From NCBI GenBank assembly GCA_023431185.1, contig JAEYXS010000113.1, positions 1 to 39,378 on the forward strand: 39,378 nucleotides of DNA, in the 5' to 3' direction. The number at the start of each line of letters is the position of its first letter. Position 1 is the first letter of the stretch. The translations under genes were made by a program, and so were the position numbers. This DNA is from Verrucomicrobiota bacterium. GTDB taxonomy: Bacteria > Verrucomicrobiota > Verrucomicrobiia > Limisphaerales > JAEYXS01. The notes under the pieces are model-generated. The model was not told the origin of the DNA and did not search any database. It saw only the letters and a list, made by a program, of their open reading frames with translations. Of this stretch, positions 17,401 to 26,900 are shown one piece after another.

Positions 17401-18711
17401 GTGACACAAGTCGCTTTCGAGATATTGATCGTATTCCTGTTGCTGGTCGCGAACGGGGTGTTCGCCATGGCGGAGATCGCCGTCGTGTCCTCGCGCAAGG
17501 GCAAGCTGCGCCAATTGGCCGATGCCGGCAGCAAACGCGCCCGCGCCGCGCTGGAGCTGGCCGAATCACCCAACCGCTTCCTTTCCACGGTGCAGATCGG
17601 CATCACGCTGGTGGGCATCATCGCCGGTGCGTTTGGCGGGGCCACCCTTGCGGAAAAACTCGCCACCGTGCTGGTGGAAGTGCCGGTCATCGGGAGCTAT
17701 GCCAAGCCGGTTTCCTTCTTCCTCGTGGTGGCGGTCATCACGTATTTCTCCCTGGTGATCGGGGAACTGGTGCCCAAGCGCATCGGGTTGGGCAACCCCG
17801 AAGGCATCGCCATGTCTCTCGCGGGTTTCATGAACCGGCTCTCGGCCATCGTCAGCCCGGTCGTCAACTTCCTCGGCAGTTCCACGGATGGCATGCTCCG
17901 CGTTTTTGGCGTCAAACCCACGAACGAGAACGCCGTGTCCGAGGAGGAGGTCAAAGTGTTGATGCAGGAAGGCATGCGCGCGGGGGCGTTCCATCATACG
18001 GAAAGCCAGATGGTCAGCAGCGTGCTGGAACTGGACCTCCTGAAAGTCCGCGACCTCATGACCCCGCGGCCCAAGATCATCTGGCTCGGTGCGGATGAAC
18101 CGCATGACTTGCTCTGGCACAAGATCGTCGTCAGCGGGCACACGTATTTCCCGGTGTATCGTGGCAATCGCGACAATGTCGTCGGCATCGTCTCCATCAA
18201 GGCCATCTATGCGAATCTCGCCGCCGGTGTGGGCGTGAAGGTGAAGGATGTGATGGTGCCACCATTGGTGGTGCCGGAGACGCAGAACAGCCTGCAACTG
18301 CTGGAGACCTTCAAGAGCAGCGGCAAGCACATCGCCCTCGTGACGAATGAATTCGGCTCCATCACCGGCATCGTCACCTTGAACGACATCATGGAGGCCA
18401 TCGTCGGCGACCTCACCACGCAGGAGGAGCGGGCCAAACCCGAGGTGCGCCAGCGCGATGATGGCACCTGGCTCATGGACGCAATGGTGGAACTGGAAAA
18501 AGTGGAGCGGGCCTTGCCCGGCTTCAGATTCCCCGGGAATGCGACCAGCCACTATCAAACCCTCGCCGGGTTTGTGATGCAGCAGTTCAACCGCGTGCCC
18601 AAGGAGGGCGAAACCTTCGAGACGCAGGGCTATGTCTTCGAGGTGCTGGACATGGACCGGCACCGGGTGGACAAGATCATGGTGATGAAGGCGAAGCCGC
18701 CAGCAGGTTGA
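17401..18711 (+). CDS. CorC/HlyC-type transporter (DUF21-CBS-CorC_HlyC)
   Basis: A 436-residue CNNM/CorC-family membrane protein. The N-terminal DUF21 domain (about 1-190) has the hydrophobic helices and the conserved VNGVFAMAEIAVVSSRK-like start, then a CBS pair (about 205-330, from LEVRDLMTPR) and a C-terminal CorC_HlyC domain (about 340-430). Family members export or regulate Mg2+ or other divalent ions; the old haemolysin label is not supported. The GTG at 17401 is chosen because it begins at the first membrane helix; the open frame upstream overlaps the divergent YjbQ gene. It converges on rsmB, seven bases apart. Confidence 0.92.
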   Translation: MTQVAFEILIVFLLLVANGVFAMAEIAVVSSRKGKLRQLADAGSKRARAALELAESPNRFLSTVQIGITLVGIIAGAFGGATLAEKLATVLVEVPVIGSYAKPVSFFLVVAVITYFSLVIGELVPKRIGLGNPEGIAMSLAGFMNRLSAIVSPVVNFLGSSTDGMLRVFGVKPTNENAVSEEEVKVLMQEGMRAGAFHHTESQMVSSVLELDLLKVRDLMTPRPKIIWLGADEPHDLLWHKIVVSGHTYFPVYRGNRDNVVGIVSIKAIYANLAAGVGVKVKDVMVPPLVVPETQNSLQLLETFKSSGKHIALVTNEFGSITGIVTLNDIMEAIVGDLTTQEERAKPEVRQRDDGTWLMDAMVELEKVERALPGFRFPGNATSHYQTLAGFVMQQFNRVPKEGETFETQGYVFEVLDMDRHRVDKIMVMKAKPPAG

Positions 18712-18718
18712 GCGCCGG

Positions 18719-20008
18719 TTACACGCGGAGCAGCTTTGCCACGTACGCCCCGTCCACACCATCCTTGAAGGGAATCAATTCGCGATCACTCTCGAACTTG
18801 AAACCTTTCTCCACCTCCAGGAACGCATCCACCACCTGACGGTTCTCCTCCGGCTCCAGGCTGCACGTGCTGTAAACGAGCGTGCCTTTCGGCGCGAGTT
18901 GCGCGGCGGCTTTGCGGAGCAGCTCCAGTTGCTGGACGCGTAACCGCTCGATCTCTTCCTGCCGGATGCGCCAGCGCAGATCCACGCGCCGCCGCATTAC
19001 CCCGGTGTTAGAGCAAGGGGCATCCACCAAGATACGGTCAAAGCGGAACTTCAGCTTAGGTTCATCCGCCAGATCCGTCTCCACCGTGGTGAAACCCAGA
19101 CGCGCACAGTTCTCTCTGATAAGTTTCAGCCGTGCTTCCGAGACATCGCGGGCCACCACCAGCCCGCTGCTGCCGATCTTCTGCGCGATGAAGGTTGCCT
19201 TGCCCCCGGGAGCGGCACAGGCATCCAGGATGCGTTCACCCGATTGCGGGTCGAGCAATCTGACCGCCAGCAAGGTGCTGGGATCTTGGACGTAGAACAG
19301 GCCTTGCCGAAAGCTGGGCAGCGTTTCCAGCGGCGGATGGCTCTTGAGACGGAAAATGAGGTGTTCATCGATCCAGTCGCGGGCAAAAAAATCGTATTCC
19401 ACCCCTTCCGCGCGCCATTGCAGGATTATTTTTTCCGCATTGGTGCGGGTGGTGTTCAAACGCGCGAAGGTGGACGGCGGGCTGTTGTTCCAGGCCAGCA
19501 GCTTCTGGGTGTCTTCGGCACCGTAACGTTGCTGCCACTTCTCCACCAGCCAGCCGGGTTGGGACCAGCCGATGGCCGGGTCAGTGACCTTCAATTCCGC
19601 CAGCAACTGCTGCGTGGCTTCCTTCTCGCGTCCATAACCGCGCAGCATGGCATTGATGAACCCGGCTTGTGGGCCATAGCCGAATTCCCGCGCCAATTCG
19701 ACGGTTTCATGGACGGCGGCGTGGTCCGGAATGCGGTCGAGCCAGAAAAGCTGATACAGACCGAGCCGCAAAAGCTGGCGCAGATCGCTCTTTTGCGGGC
19801 GGCCATCCGTCTTGCGATCGATCAACCAATCCAGCGCGGCCCGCGAGCGGACGATGCCATAGACCAGCTCCTGCACCAGTCCCCGGTCAGGCCCGGAAAG
19901 TCGCTGGCGAGAAAGCTCGCCATCCAGCAAGTGTTCCGTATATTCATCCGATAGTTCGCATCGTCTCAGGACGCGAAGGGCAATTTCTCTTGGTTTTTGA
20001 CCCGTCAC
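18719..20008 (-). CDS. rsmB: 16S rRNA (cytosine-967 C5)-methyltransferase
   Basis: A 429-residue RsmB (Sun/Fmu) enzyme that methylates C967 of 16S rRNA using SAM. The N-terminal NusB-like RNA-binding domain covers about 1-130, and the Rossmann methyltransferase domain about 235-429. The SAM loop is DACAAPGGK (262-270); the two catalytic cysteines are C332 in DAPCSNTGV and C382 in YSTCSLEPEEN. Length and domain order are normal. Its start is 44 bases from the divergent GreA-like gene, so the two share a very short promoter region. Confidence 0.96.
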   Translation of the reverse strand: MTGQKPREIALRVLRRCELSDEYTEHLLDGELSRQRLSGPDRGLVQELVYGIVRSRAALDWLIDRKTDGRPQKSDLRQLLRLGLYQLFWLDRIPDHAAVHETVELAREFGYGPQAGFINAMLRGYGREKEATQQLLAELKVTDPAIGWSQPGWLVEKWQQRYGAEDTQKLLAWNNSPPSTFARLNTTRTNAEKIILQWRAEGVEYDFFARDWIDEHLIFRLKSHPPLETLPSFRQGLFYVQDPSTLLAVRLLDPQSGERILDACAAPGGKATFIAQKIGSSGLVVARDVSEARLKLIRENCARLGFTTVETDLADEPKLKFRFDRILVDAPCSNTGVMRRRVDLRWRIRQEEIERLRVQQLELLRKAAAQLAPKGTLVYSTCSLEPEENRQVVDAFLEVEKGFKFESDRELIPFKDGVDGAYVAKLLRV

Positions 20009-20052
20009 GCCCTAAATATGACGGACACTGTATTGCAGGCGAGTTATTTGAT

Positions 20053-21891
20053 ATGAGAGAAGAATTTGAGAAACTGGCGCTGGCGGGAAAGATCAACAGC
20101 AAGCACGTCGATGTGCTCGTTCAACTCGCCCAAGGCGGGTACTGCATGCATCGCAGTTGGGGTTTTGGCCGGATCACCACGGTGGACACGGTGTTCGCCC
20201 GGTTTGCCATCGATTTCCAAGGCAAGCCGGCCCATTCGATGGACCTGTCCTTCGCCGCCGACTCCCTGAAGCCCATCCCAAAGGACCACATCCTCGCCCG
20301 TAAGGCCTCGGACCTGAACGCTTTGCGCCAGATGGCCGCGCTGCATCACCTGGACCTGATCAAGGTCGTCCTGAGCAGCTTCGGTGGCCAAGCTACCGTG
20401 GATCAGATCCAGCAGGTGCTGGTGCCGGACATCATCGCCAGTGACTGGAAGAAATGGTGGGAAGTGGCCAAACGCGAGATGAAGAAAGACGGACATTTCC
20501 TCGTGCCGTTGAAGAAGAATGAGGCGGTGGTGATGCGCGAGCAGACCGTCTCGCTGCAGGACCGCCTGATGAACGAGTTTCGTGCCGCCAAAGGCCTCAA
20601 GGCCAAGCTGGTGGTCGCCAACGAGATCCATAAGAGCCTTGATGACTTGCAGGATCGGGACAACGGGGTGACGGAAGTCATCACCCAGTTGAATGCTGAC
20701 ATCCAGTCCCACCAGCGCACCCAGCCGTCGCTGGCCTTGGAAGCCATCTTCCTCCGGGACGATCTGCGTCAGGCCTGCGGTTTGACCGCCCAGCCGGGCG
20801 AAGTGACCTCAAAGGATGTTTGGGCGGGCGAGAGCTCCTTCCAATCCATCATGGAGTCCATGGCGGCCGCGAAGTATCGCCGGGCCCTGCAATCCTATCA
20901 GGAGGCGCATCCGGCTTCATGGCACGAGTCCCTGCTCTCCCTGCTCAATCTTTCCTCGGCCAAGCTGTGCAGCGAATGTGCCGCCGTCCTCTTGCAGGCC
21001 GGCAAGCTCCAGGAATTGAAGAGCGCCTTGGCCCGGCTCATCAGCCAGCACGTGGCCAGCAGCGAAACGCTCCTGTGGCTGGCCAAGGAACGCTCCGACA
21101 CCTTTGCCGACATTCTCGGGCCCGAAGTCTTCCGCGCGATGCTCACCGCGATGGAGCGCGACCAATTCAACGAGGTCCGCTCCAACCGCCTGCGCGATTT
21201 CATCCTGGATGACGCCACGCTGCTGGTGGAACTCATCGGCTCGGCCGACATGGAGGTCATCAAAGACCTGACCCGTGCCCTGCAACTCTCCCCGAGCTTC
21301 GACGACATGGACAAACGGTCCCTCCTGGCGCGCATCGTGAAGAATTATCCGTCCATCCAGTCGCTGATCACCGGTGAGACCTCCAAGCAGGACACGGGTT
21401 TGGTGGTCTCCTGGGAGAGTCTGGAACGCCGGAAGGCCGAGTACGAGGAACTGGTCAAAAAGAAGATCCCGGCCAACTCGAAGGACATCGCCATCGCCCG
21501 CAGCTACGGCGACTTGCGCGAGAACCACGAATACAAGTCGGCCAAGGAAGCCCAGAAGCTCCTCATGCGCCGCAAAGGCGAACTGGAAGGCCAGCTCGTA
21601 CGGGCCCGCGGCACGGATTTCTCCAATGCCAAAGCGGACGAAGCCGGCATCGGCACCGTCGTCAAGGTGACCGAAGTCGCCACCGGCAACAGCGAAACCT
21701 TCAGCCTGCTGGGGGCTTGGGATTCCGAACCCGAGAAGGGCATCATCAGCTACCTGTCGCCCGTTGGCCAGGCGCTCATGAACCACAAGGTGGGCGATGA
21801 AGTAGAAATGGATCTGGAAGGCGGCAAACGCAAGTTCCGCATCGATTCCATCGCGCTCTGGAAGACGCCTGCCGCTCCGCAGAGCAATTAA
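20053..21891 (+). CDS. greA: GreA-type transcript cleavage factor with long N-terminal extension
   Basis: A 612-residue protein whose last 160 residues are a GreA/GreB factor. The coiled-coil tip ARSYGDLRENHEYKSAKEAQ keeps the acidic pair (D487, E490) that GreA uses to place Mg2+ in the RNA polymerase secondary channel, and a C-terminal GreA globular domain follows (about 540-610). Ordinary GreA is about 158 residues; the extra ~440 residues are helix-rich and soluble, with no domain I can name. Chlamydial GreA proteins of about 700 residues have a similar build. The ATG at 20053 is used because sequence upstream is antisense to rsmB. A strong terminator follows. Confidence 0.88.
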   Translation: MREEFEKLALAGKINSKHVDVLVQLAQGGYCMHRSWGFGRITTVDTVFARFAIDFQGKPAHSMDLSFAADSLKPIPKDHILARKASDLNALRQMAALHHLDLIKVVLSSFGGQATVDQIQQVLVPDIIASDWKKWWEVAKREMKKDGHFLVPLKKNEAVVMREQTVSLQDRLMNEFRAAKGLKAKLVVANEIHKSLDDLQDRDNGVTEVITQLNADIQSHQRTQPSLALEAIFLRDDLRQACGLTAQPGEVTSKDVWAGESSFQSIMESMAAAKYRRALQSYQEAHPASWHESLLSLLNLSSAKLCSECAAVLLQAGKLQELKSALARLISQHVASSETLLWLAKERSDTFADILGPEVFRAMLTAMERDQFNEVRSNRLRDFILDDATLLVELIGSADMEVIKDLTRALQLSPSFDDMDKRSLLARIVKNYPSIQSLITGETSKQDTGLVVSWESLERRKAEYEELVKKKIPANSKDIAIARSYGDLRENHEYKSAKEAQKLLMRRKGELEGQLVRARGTDFSNAKADEAGIGTVVKVTEVATGNSETFSLLGAWDSEPEKGIISYLSPVGQALMNHKVGDEVEMDLEGGKRKFRIDSIALWKTPAAPQSN

Positions 21892-21910
21892 GCCCGCATC
21901 TATCTCATGA

Positions 21911-21945
21911 AAAAGCCGGACAGGAGTGACCTGTCCGGCTTTTTC
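21911..21945 (+). terminator. Strong Rho-independent terminator after the GreA-like gene
   Basis: Perfect stem GCCGGACAGG...CCTGTCCGGC-like arms (21915-21924 and 21930-21939) around a five-base loop, preceded by AAAA and followed by TTTTTCTTT. It ends the GreA-like transcript 20 bases past the stop and isolates the downstream ECF sigma gene. The flanking A and T runs would also allow function on the opposite strand. Confidence 0.93.
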
Positions 21946-22013
21946 TTTGCCGCCCCCCTCCCTCAACTGCCCGTCTGAAGAAAGATAAAAATATTCGTCC
22001 AAAGTTCCCGAGT

Positions 22014-22041
22014 TGTAACATCTTGTAGGCAGAAGCAACGA
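22014..22041 (+). promoter_or_regulatory. Possible ECF-type promoter before the sigma factor gene
   Basis: TGTAACA at 22014-22020 resembles the AAC-containing -35 used by many ECF sigma factors. A -10 would fall about 22036-22041, only a few bases before the ATG at 22044, implying a nearly leaderless message. Autoregulation is thus possible but weakly supported. Confidence 0.2.
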
Positions 22042-22043
22042 CT

Positions 22044-22604
22044 ATGGACCTGCCGTCCAACCCAAATACAGGCGATGCCGAAGGTGCTGAACAGCGCACC
22101 GAGGCGTATCTACGTCTCCTGACGCAGAATGACCGGTGGCTGGCGGCCTACGTGTACAGTCTGGTCCATAATCAGCCCGACGCCGAAGATATTCTCCAAG
22201 ATTGCAAGATGGTGATGTGGAAGCAGTTCCATAGCTTCCAAGAAGGCACCAACTTCCGCGCTTGGGCTCGCAAAATTGTCACCTTCCATATCCTGAATTT
22301 CCGGCGTTCCACCGCCAAGCGGTCCACGGAAGCCCTCGATGAAGCCTTCATTGAGGCCATCTCGGCTGAAATCGACCGCACTTCCAGCCAACTGGACCGC
22401 CGGTCGGAAGCCTTGCAGACCTGCCTACGCAAACTGCCCGAGGCGCATCGCAAGGTGATTGTGCTGCGTTATTTTGAAGACCGGGACATCGAAGAAATCG
22501 CCACGGCAACTGGCCAGACAACCACGGCGGTTTACCGACTGCTGAGCCGCATCCGGCAAGCGCTCAACGACTGCGTCAACCGTCAGGCCAAAACGACCAC
22601 CTAA
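22044..22604 (+). CDS. ECF-family RNA polymerase sigma factor
   Basis: A 186-residue sigma-70-family factor with only regions 2 and 4. Region 2 (about 22-90) includes the core-binding NQPDAEDILQDCKMVMWK and the DNA-melting segment FRAWARKIVTFHILNFRR; region 4 (about 125-180) ends in a helix-turn-helix with RDIEEIATATGQTTTAVYRLLSRIR. It should direct polymerase to a small regulon. The FecR-domain gene starts one base after its stop, which suggests a sigma/anti-sigma-like pair, and two envelope protein genes follow in the same direction. This gene order recurs in planctomycetes and verrucomicrobia. Confidence 0.93.
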   Translation: MDLPSNPNTGDAEGAEQRTEAYLRLLTQNDRWLAAYVYSLVHNQPDAEDILQDCKMVMWKQFHSFQEGTNFRAWARKIVTFHILNFRRSTAKRSTEALDEAFIEAISAEIDRTSSQLDRRSEALQTCLRKLPEAHRKVIVLRYFEDRDIEEIATATGQTTTAVYRLLSRIRQALNDCVNRQAKTTT

Positions 22605-22605
22605 G

Positions 22606-23985
22606 ATGAACCGCCAAACCACAGACCAGGACCGCATCGAGCAGGCCATCGAGGGACGGCTTTCTCCGGCGGAGTGGACGGCATTTCAGGCGGACATCGT
22701 CAAGGACGCCGGTCTGCGAGAGCAATATGTGGAGCAGCTCTGGTTGCATTCCACCTTGCAAGCGGAACGGGAATCCCTCGGCAAACTGCTGGAAGCCGAA
22801 CCGGCTCCCATCGTGGTTCGCCGTTGGCCGGTCGCAGTCTGGTCGGCGGCAGCGGCTGCTGGCATCACCCTGCTGTTCAGCCTGTTCCTTGCCCCCCGGG
22901 AAGCGCCTCCTGAGACCGTGGCTACCTTGATCCAGGCGCACAATTGCAAGTGGGCGGGCTCTGATCTGCCCACGGTAGAGAATGCCCAGCTCCAGGCAGG
23001 CACGCTGAATCTTTTGGAAGGCATGGCGACGCTGAAGTTTGAGAGCGGAGCGACCGTAACCATGGAAGCTCCGGCCAAGATCAAGATACTGGACAAGATG
23101 CATTGCCAGTTGCTCGAGGGGTCCGTGACGGCGGATGTGCCAGAACCGGCGCACGGCTTCACCATTGATACCCCGGACTTGAAGCTGGTGGACCTCGGCA
23201 CGCGCTTCGGCGTGACCATCGGATCAACCGGCAACTCACAAGTGTTCGTCTTCGAAGGTGAAGTGAAAGTGAATGACCTCAACGGCAACGAGATCCGCCG
23301 GCTGACCGAAGGCAAAGGGATGCAGCACGGGCAAGCCACGAACACCGCCGATTTAGAACCGAAGCGTCAGCAACCCACCACGATGGAAGCCGACGGCTGG
23401 ACGGCCATCCCAACATCCTTCGGTCGCGGCAAGGATGCCTATGCCCGTCGCGGTGATGCCCATGGGCCGACGGGCGCTCACCCGCTCATCATGGTGAAGC
23501 ACAGCGACATTCCCGAAAGCAGCAGGAATGAACGCCGGGCATTCCTCACGTTCGATGTTTCGCAGATCGAAGCGGCCAAGCTGAACTCGGTGGAACTGGT
23601 GCTGGATCCGGAACCCAGTGGCCTGGGCTTCGCTTCCTTGGTGCCGGATGCACAGTTTGCCATTTATGGCATCACCGATGAGTCCTTGGACACTTGGCCG
23701 GAGGATGGCTTGCTCTGGGGTTTGTCCCCCGCCTGCACAGACGGTGGGGTGCTGACCGAGAAAACCAAACGGCTGGCGGAGTTCCTCATGCCGGTAGGGC
23801 GCGCAGGCGGTCCCTTGACCATCAGTTCTCCGGCCTTGGCGGAGTTCATCAGGGCGGACAAAAACGGACTGGTAACGTTCATTTTGGTACGCGAAACTGG
23901 GGAAAGAAACCCACAAGGTCTGGTGCACGCATTTGCGTCCAAAGAACACCCGTCGGCGAAGCCGCCGACGTTGAGAATCAAGTAA
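22606..23985 (+). CDS. FecR-domain transmembrane protein with DNRLRE-like tail
   Basis: A 459-residue protein, probably the membrane partner of the preceding ECF sigma. Residues 1-70 are cytoplasmic and helical (EQAIEGRLSPAEWTAFQADI), as in anti-sigma-like FecR proteins. One membrane helix spans about 74-97. The periplasmic FecR domain (about 115-240) shows ATLKFESGATVTMEAPAKIKIL and LVDLGTRFGV. The C-terminal ~190 residues look like a DNRLRE/CBM96-type beta domain: RAFLTFDVSQIEAAKLNSVELVL, a central strand block and the ending FASKEHPSAKPPTLRIK. Such domains are found on secreted carbohydrate-related proteins, so it may sense or bind a polymer outside the membrane; this is inferred. Confidence 0.8.
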   Translation: MNRQTTDQDRIEQAIEGRLSPAEWTAFQADIVKDAGLREQYVEQLWLHSTLQAERESLGKLLEAEPAPIVVRRWPVAVWSAAAAAGITLLFSLFLAPREAPPETVATLIQAHNCKWAGSDLPTVENAQLQAGTLNLLEGMATLKFESGATVTMEAPAKIKILDKMHCQLLEGSVTADVPEPAHGFTIDTPDLKLVDLGTRFGVTIGSTGNSQVFVFEGEVKVNDLNGNEIRRLTEGKGMQHGQATNTADLEPKRQQPTTMEADGWTAIPTSFGRGKDAYARRGDAHGPTGAHPLIMVKHSDIPESSRNERRAFLTFDVSQIEAAKLNSVELVLDPEPSGLGFASLVPDAQFAIYGITDESLDTWPEDGLLWGLSPACTDGGVLTEKTKRLAEFLMPVGRAGGPLTISSPALAEFIRADKNGLVTFILVRETGERNPQGLVHAFASKEHPSAKPPTLRIK

Positions 23986-23998
23986 GTTTCATAACGAG

Positions 23999-26900
23999 AT
24001 GAAGATACTTCTGACCATATTGACCGCCGGTGCTCTGAGCGGGGCCGCGCAGGCTGCGACCATCAGCGCCGCCCAGCGAGTCTTGTTCGAGGACAAGGTA
24101 TTGCCGGTGCTGCAGGGGAAGTGCTTTGAGTGCCATAGCCATGCCGGAAACAAGATGAAGGGCGGGCTGGTGCTGGACACTTTGGGCGGCTTCATCACGG
24201 GCGGTGATAGTGGCCCGGCCATCGTGGTCGGGAAGCCGGATGAGAGTCTGCTCATCAAAGCCGTCAAGCACACGGATGATCACCTCAAGATGCCGGCCAA
24301 GAAGCCCAAGCTGAGCGAGGAGGAGATCGATTACCTCGTGGAGTGGGTTCGCCAGGGCGCACCTTGGCCCGGATCGGATCTCTCCAAGATCAAGCCGCGC
24401 GGCAAGATCACGGATGAAGACCGTCAGTGGTGGTCCTTCCAGCCCTTGAAGCAACCGGCCGTGCCGAATGTGAAGGACAACGGCTGGTCGAAGAACGAGG
24501 TGGACCGCTTTATTTTCGCGCGACTGGAAAAAGAGGGGCTCATGCCGGCCAATCAGGCGGAGAAAGGCGCGCTGATCCGCCGGGTGACGTTCGATCTCAC
24601 GGGCCTGCCGCCGACGCCGGGTGAAGTGGACAATTTCCTGCACGACAATTCACCGGATGCGTACGAGAAACTGATCGACCGGTTGATCGCCAGTCCGCGC
24701 TATGGTGAACGTTGGGCGCGACATTGGCTGGACTTGGTGCGTTATGCGGATTCTGACGGTTACCGCCTGGATGAATATCGCCCGCTTTCCTGGCGCTATC
24801 GTGATTACGTGGTCAAGGCTTTCAACACGGACAAACCCTACGATCTTTTCGTGAAGGAGCAGCTCGCGGGTGATGAGTTGTATCCAAACAATCCAGAGGC
24901 ACTGGTAGCCACCGGTTATCTGCGCCACTGGATCTACGAGTATAACAACCGGGATGTGCGCGGCCAGTGGACCACCATCATGAACGACATCACCGACACC
25001 ACCGGTGATGTGTTCTTCGGCCTGAGCCTGCAATGCGCCCGTTGTCACGATCACAAGTATGACCCGCTGTTGCAGAAGGATTACTTCCGCTTGCAAGCTT
25101 TCTTCGCCCCCATCCTGCCCCGTGAGGACCTGATCGCGGCGACAGAAAAGGAGAAGGCTGATTACAACGCCAAGCTGGCCGTTTGGGAGACCAAGACGGC
25201 GGAAATCCGCAAGGAGATCGAGGAGATCGAAGCCAAGTACCGCCCGAATGCGGCGCACAAGGCCATCATCATGTTCCCCGAGGACATCCAGGCGATGATC
25301 CACAAGCCGGTGGCCGAGCGCGACCCGCTCGAACATCAGTTGGCCGAACTCGCCTACCGGCAGGTGACCTATGAATACGAGCGCATGGAGCGGACCATCA
25401 AGGGCGAGGACAAAGACCGCTATCTGGCCCTGAAGAAACAGCTCGCGCAGTTCGACAAAGAGAAACCGGCGGAATTGCCCATCGTGCTGGCCGCCACTGA
25501 CCTTGGCCCCAAGGCACCGCCCGTGCTCATTCCCAAGAAGGGTAAAGAACCGGTGGAGCCGGGTTTCCTGAGCGTGCTGGATGAACGTCCGGCCACCATC
25601 AAGCCGGTGCCGACGGCCCCGAATTCAACGGGTCGCCGGGCGGCTTTAGCCGAGTGGCTCACGCAGCCGGACAATCCGTTGACCGCCCGCGTGATCGTGA
25701 ACCGCATCTGGCAGTATCACTTCGGCCGGGGTCTGGCCTCGAGCGCCAGTGATTTGGGCAAGCTGGGCGAAGAACCGTCGCACACGGATCTGCTCAACTG
25801 GCTCGCCGTGGATTTTGTGAAAGAAGGCTGGAGCATCAAGAAATTGCACAAACAAATCATGCTCTCGGCCACATATCGCCAGGCCGTGACGCATCCGCAG
25901 ATGGAAGTCGGCAAGCTGAAGGACCCGGAGAACAAACTCTACTGGCGCGCCAATGTGCGTCGCCTGGATGCCGAGCAGATCCGGGATGCGGTCTTTGCCG
26001 TGACCGGTGAACTAGAAGATAAAGCTGGCGGTCCGGGTGTCATCGCCACAGAGCCGCGCCGCTCCATCTACACACGCATCATGCGGAACACGCGTGATCC
26101 GCTGCTGGATGTCTTCGATGCGCCGCTGTGGTTCAACAGCGCTTCCGCCCGTGATACCACGACCACACCGGTGCAATCGCTCCTGCTCATCAACAGCCAG
26201 TTGATGCTGCAACGCGCGAAGGCGTTCGCGGAGCGCCTGGAGAAAGAAGGTTCGGCGGACGAATCCCGGATGGTCGAGTACGCCTTCCAGCTCGCGTATG
26301 GACGCAATCCGACGCCGAAGGAAACGACGGCAGCGGTGCAGTTCATCAAGGGTCAGGAAGAACGCATTGATCCGGTGCGCGCCGGTTCGGCGAAGGCGGC
26401 GTTCCTCTATGACAAGCTCCCCTATCGCGATGGCCAGGCGGCCGTGATGTCACCGGAAGGGCCGCAGAGCCGCTTCGAGGTGCCGGCCGCCGGCATCATG
26501 CCTACGAATGAATTCACCATCGAAGCCTTCGTGCTGGTGCGCTCCATCTATGAGAACGGTTCCGTGCGCACGGTCGCCGCGAACTGGACGGGCAACGAGG
26601 CGCAACCGGGCTGGGCCTTCGGCATCACGGGCAAAGGCTCACGCCGCAAGCCGCAGACGCTGGTGCTGCAACTGACGGGCACGAAGCTGGACGGCAAGGT
26701 GGCCAATGAAGCGATCTTCTCCGACCAGCACATCTCGCTGGACAAGCCGTATTACATCGCGGCCGCCGTGAAGCTGGCCAAGGATGGCAAGCCGGGGGAA
26801 GTCTCGTTCTACGTGAAAGACTTGTCCAATGACGACGAGCCGCTGCTGGTGGCCAAGATCAATCACACGGTCACCGGCGGTTACGCGGGCAAGAATCCAT

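Noticed and set aside
17566..18762. A 398-codon minus-strand frame opposite the CorC/HlyC-type gene
   Set aside because: Antisense to a clear DUF21-CBS protein, His/Asp-rich, no family resemblance.
20917..22038. A 373-codon minus-strand frame opposite the GreA-like gene
   Set aside because: It runs through the strong terminator and antisense to the GreA domain; composition is that of a shadow frame.
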